Program-made: the position numbers and the translations under genes
The notes under the pieces: model-generated
The model's input: only the letters and a program-made list of their open reading frames with translations
Databases searched by the model: none
Told to the model about the DNA's origin: nothing
Assembly: GCA_026770585.1 (NCBI GenBank)
Contig: MU646544.1
Location: forward strand, 46,786-59,285
From: Baffinella frigidus
Taxonomy: Eukaryota; Cryptophyceae; Cryptomonadales; Baffinellaceae
Length of the DNA stretch: 12,500 nt
Direction of reading: 5' to 3'
In this document: positions 11,183 through 12,500 of the stretch, in pieces
Numbering within the stretch: position 1 is the first letter of the stretch
Layout of the letters: each line of letters starts with the position of its first letter

Positions 11183-12500
11183 GTCAACTCAAGGCGAAAA
11201 TCGAAAATCGAAGTACACCGATGGTGTATCTCGCTTCTAAAGTTGACAGATGTGTGGGGTTTTCGACTACAAAATATCCGGATTCGCAGTGGATTTAGTT
11301 GAATCCGTCGGTCCCACTCGGTAGGCTACGGGGCACGTCCCTCCCTGAAATCTGGTGGGGGGCGTGATGAATTGCTGACTTTTGGCGTGTTTCTTGGGTA
11401 AAAATCTAATAATCATCTTGAGCGTGGTTCCTCGTAGTGTTCCAAACGGAACCGTCATCCCGACGGATCCAACAAGGACGGACCAACCTTCATCCCGAAT
11501 CTCCGATTCCTCAAAGCGCTTCAATTTCATCACGACGAATGTTTAATTCAAATACTCGCCCCCGTAGGAAATTGAAGCGTTTTCTTTGAAAACAGGCTAA
11601 CGGCTTCAATTCCCTATTGGTTGAGGGTATTGAAAGTAACCGCGATTAATTTGATGTGAAAACTGATTCAATTTCAAAGGGTCAAAACATGAAATTTACA
11701 ACACGTAATGATTTTATTAGTTATATCAAGGCATCTATGTGGTAATTTCAATGAAGTTCACCGTTTCAAATTAAGTCAGTTTCCATATGATGTTCCTCTC
11801 CTTCTTCCATTGGCCAAACCACACAGTGGACTACGGACCTTTCATCAAAACTCAACTCGCCCAGGAGGAAGTCAACTTTAAGGATGTCTCTAGTGCGAAT
11901 TTTGGTCACGTTACCGCCAAATCCAGCGGAACCGAAACCTTCGTAGCCCACCGTATGGCTGCGAGTCAAAGCCCGCTACGACCCCGGACGGTTTTCACCA
12001 TGACGAGTACTTTTTAACAGTGCCTGCTGAATCAGGTGTTGACACACCGGATCGGACCAACACTCTCGTTTTCGGGTGGCTTTGGCGGAAACCCGAAACC
12101 CTCGTTCGTCGTAGGTGCTGATGCACCGGGCCGAAATGGCAAAAGTGCTCTGAACACGTTCCACGTAGATTATATCGCAGATTTTGGCTTGGCTCCACAT
12201 CCGCCTTTTCGCACTTTTGGGGTTCAAAACACCAAGGCTTTGTACAGGAAATCCTTCAAATGGACGCCTTGCGAAATACAACCTGATAGGTGACGCGACG
12301 TCCGAAGCAAGGACCTAATAGTAATAGTAAAGCAAATGTGTAGTGAATCCCGTCGCTCGTTTTCGTTTAAATGATGTTCCCGGATGAAGGTGCTGATGAA
12401 CCGGATGGAGATGGCGAAGAAGTCAATTTCCCCTCAGGGCAGTGGTTTTAAAACGTCAACAGCCGAACCCAGGTACGGTTTCAATTGAATCAACCACATC
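11183..12500 (+). other. Downstream intron without a supported exon
   Basis: It contains R2 copy C (11827-11972) and three diverged copies of GGTGYTGAYRMACCGGRYSGR (12036, 12114, 12390). CTTTGTACAGGAAATCCTTC (12239) also resembles 5214-5260. An 85-codon ORF (12036-12293) covers these repeats. A weak exon-like stretch at 12438-12472 has AG/GT borders but no clear fit. Confidence 0.4.
11827..11972 (+). repeat. Dispersed repeat family R2, copy C
   Basis: Closest to copy B: GGACTACGGACCTTTCATCA, GGTCACGTTACCGCCAAATC, CGTAGCCCACCGTATGG. An open frame runs through it but is disrupted in copy B. Confidence 0.8.

Noticed and set aside
11787-12293. ORFs of 76 and 85 codons near the right end
   Set aside because: They lie on R2 copy C and on diverged GGTGCTGATG repeats; no exon borders in phase with exon 15.
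12438-12472. Possible exon 16 (CAG ... AG|GTACGG)
   Set aside because: The borders look acceptable and the phase would fit, but the 11-residue peptide does not resemble the next TRPM segment.

Overview
The window looks like nuclear DNA of a eukaryotic alga or protist. It has no long open reading frames, no bacterial gene layout and no rRNA or tRNA that I can see. It does have short exons (about 40-190 nt) with phase-compatible GT-AG boundaries (one possibly GC-AG), introns of about 0.2-1.6 kb, many small palindromic MITE-like elements, and many degenerate CCCTAAA/TTTAGGG runs inside introns. That telomere-type heptamer occurs in plants, green algae, dinoflagellates, chromerids and others. With the intron-rich structure and the type of protein, an alveolate alga (chromerid or dinoflagellate) is my best guess, but it is inference.

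I read the whole window as part of one gene on the + strand, running off both ends. Fifteen exons can be chained from about 438 to 11182, roughly 500 residues. Almost every junction is phase-consistent. Four motifs occur in the order expected for the cytoplasmic N-terminal homology region of TRPM (melastatin-like) cation channels: an LD-A-IL-ALLK-like segment (5133-5190); a QL-LAL-W-R-D-like segment split across an intron (5649-5700 and 7332-7431); an ankyrin-like AL-LA-DR-FV-LLL-GG segment (7971-8152); and a final LLGG-F...LDLF...A-F-W-like segment (11064-11182). The membrane channel domain would lie beyond 12500. The longest ORFs that any six-frame scan gives here are mostly intronic repeats, not genes.

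Layout: 1-437 upstream intron or flank with a palindromic repeat; exons 1-2 at 438-823; a 1.6-kb intron with two palindromic elements (824-2422); exons 3-7 (2423-4741); exon 8 preceded by an upstream decoy copy of its own start (4852-5190); exon 9 followed by a second copy of its 3' end (5649-5880); a 1.6-kb intron full of repeats (5701-7331); exons 10-13 (7332-9387); an intron with a CT microsatellite and CCGG-rich DNA; exon 14 (10463-10510); a 550-nt intron made largely of telomere-like repeat plus another decoy exon start; exon 15 (11064-11182); then 1.3 kb of intron in which I found no convincing exon.

The most unusual signals are these. (a) Telomere-like or 19-24-bp tandem arrays sit immediately before a large share of the 3' splice sites. 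(b) Degraded duplicate copies of exon ends lie inside the adjacent introns; in one of them all three base differences are synonymous. (c) A dispersed element carries hairpins whose stems differ in sequence between copies but stay paired.
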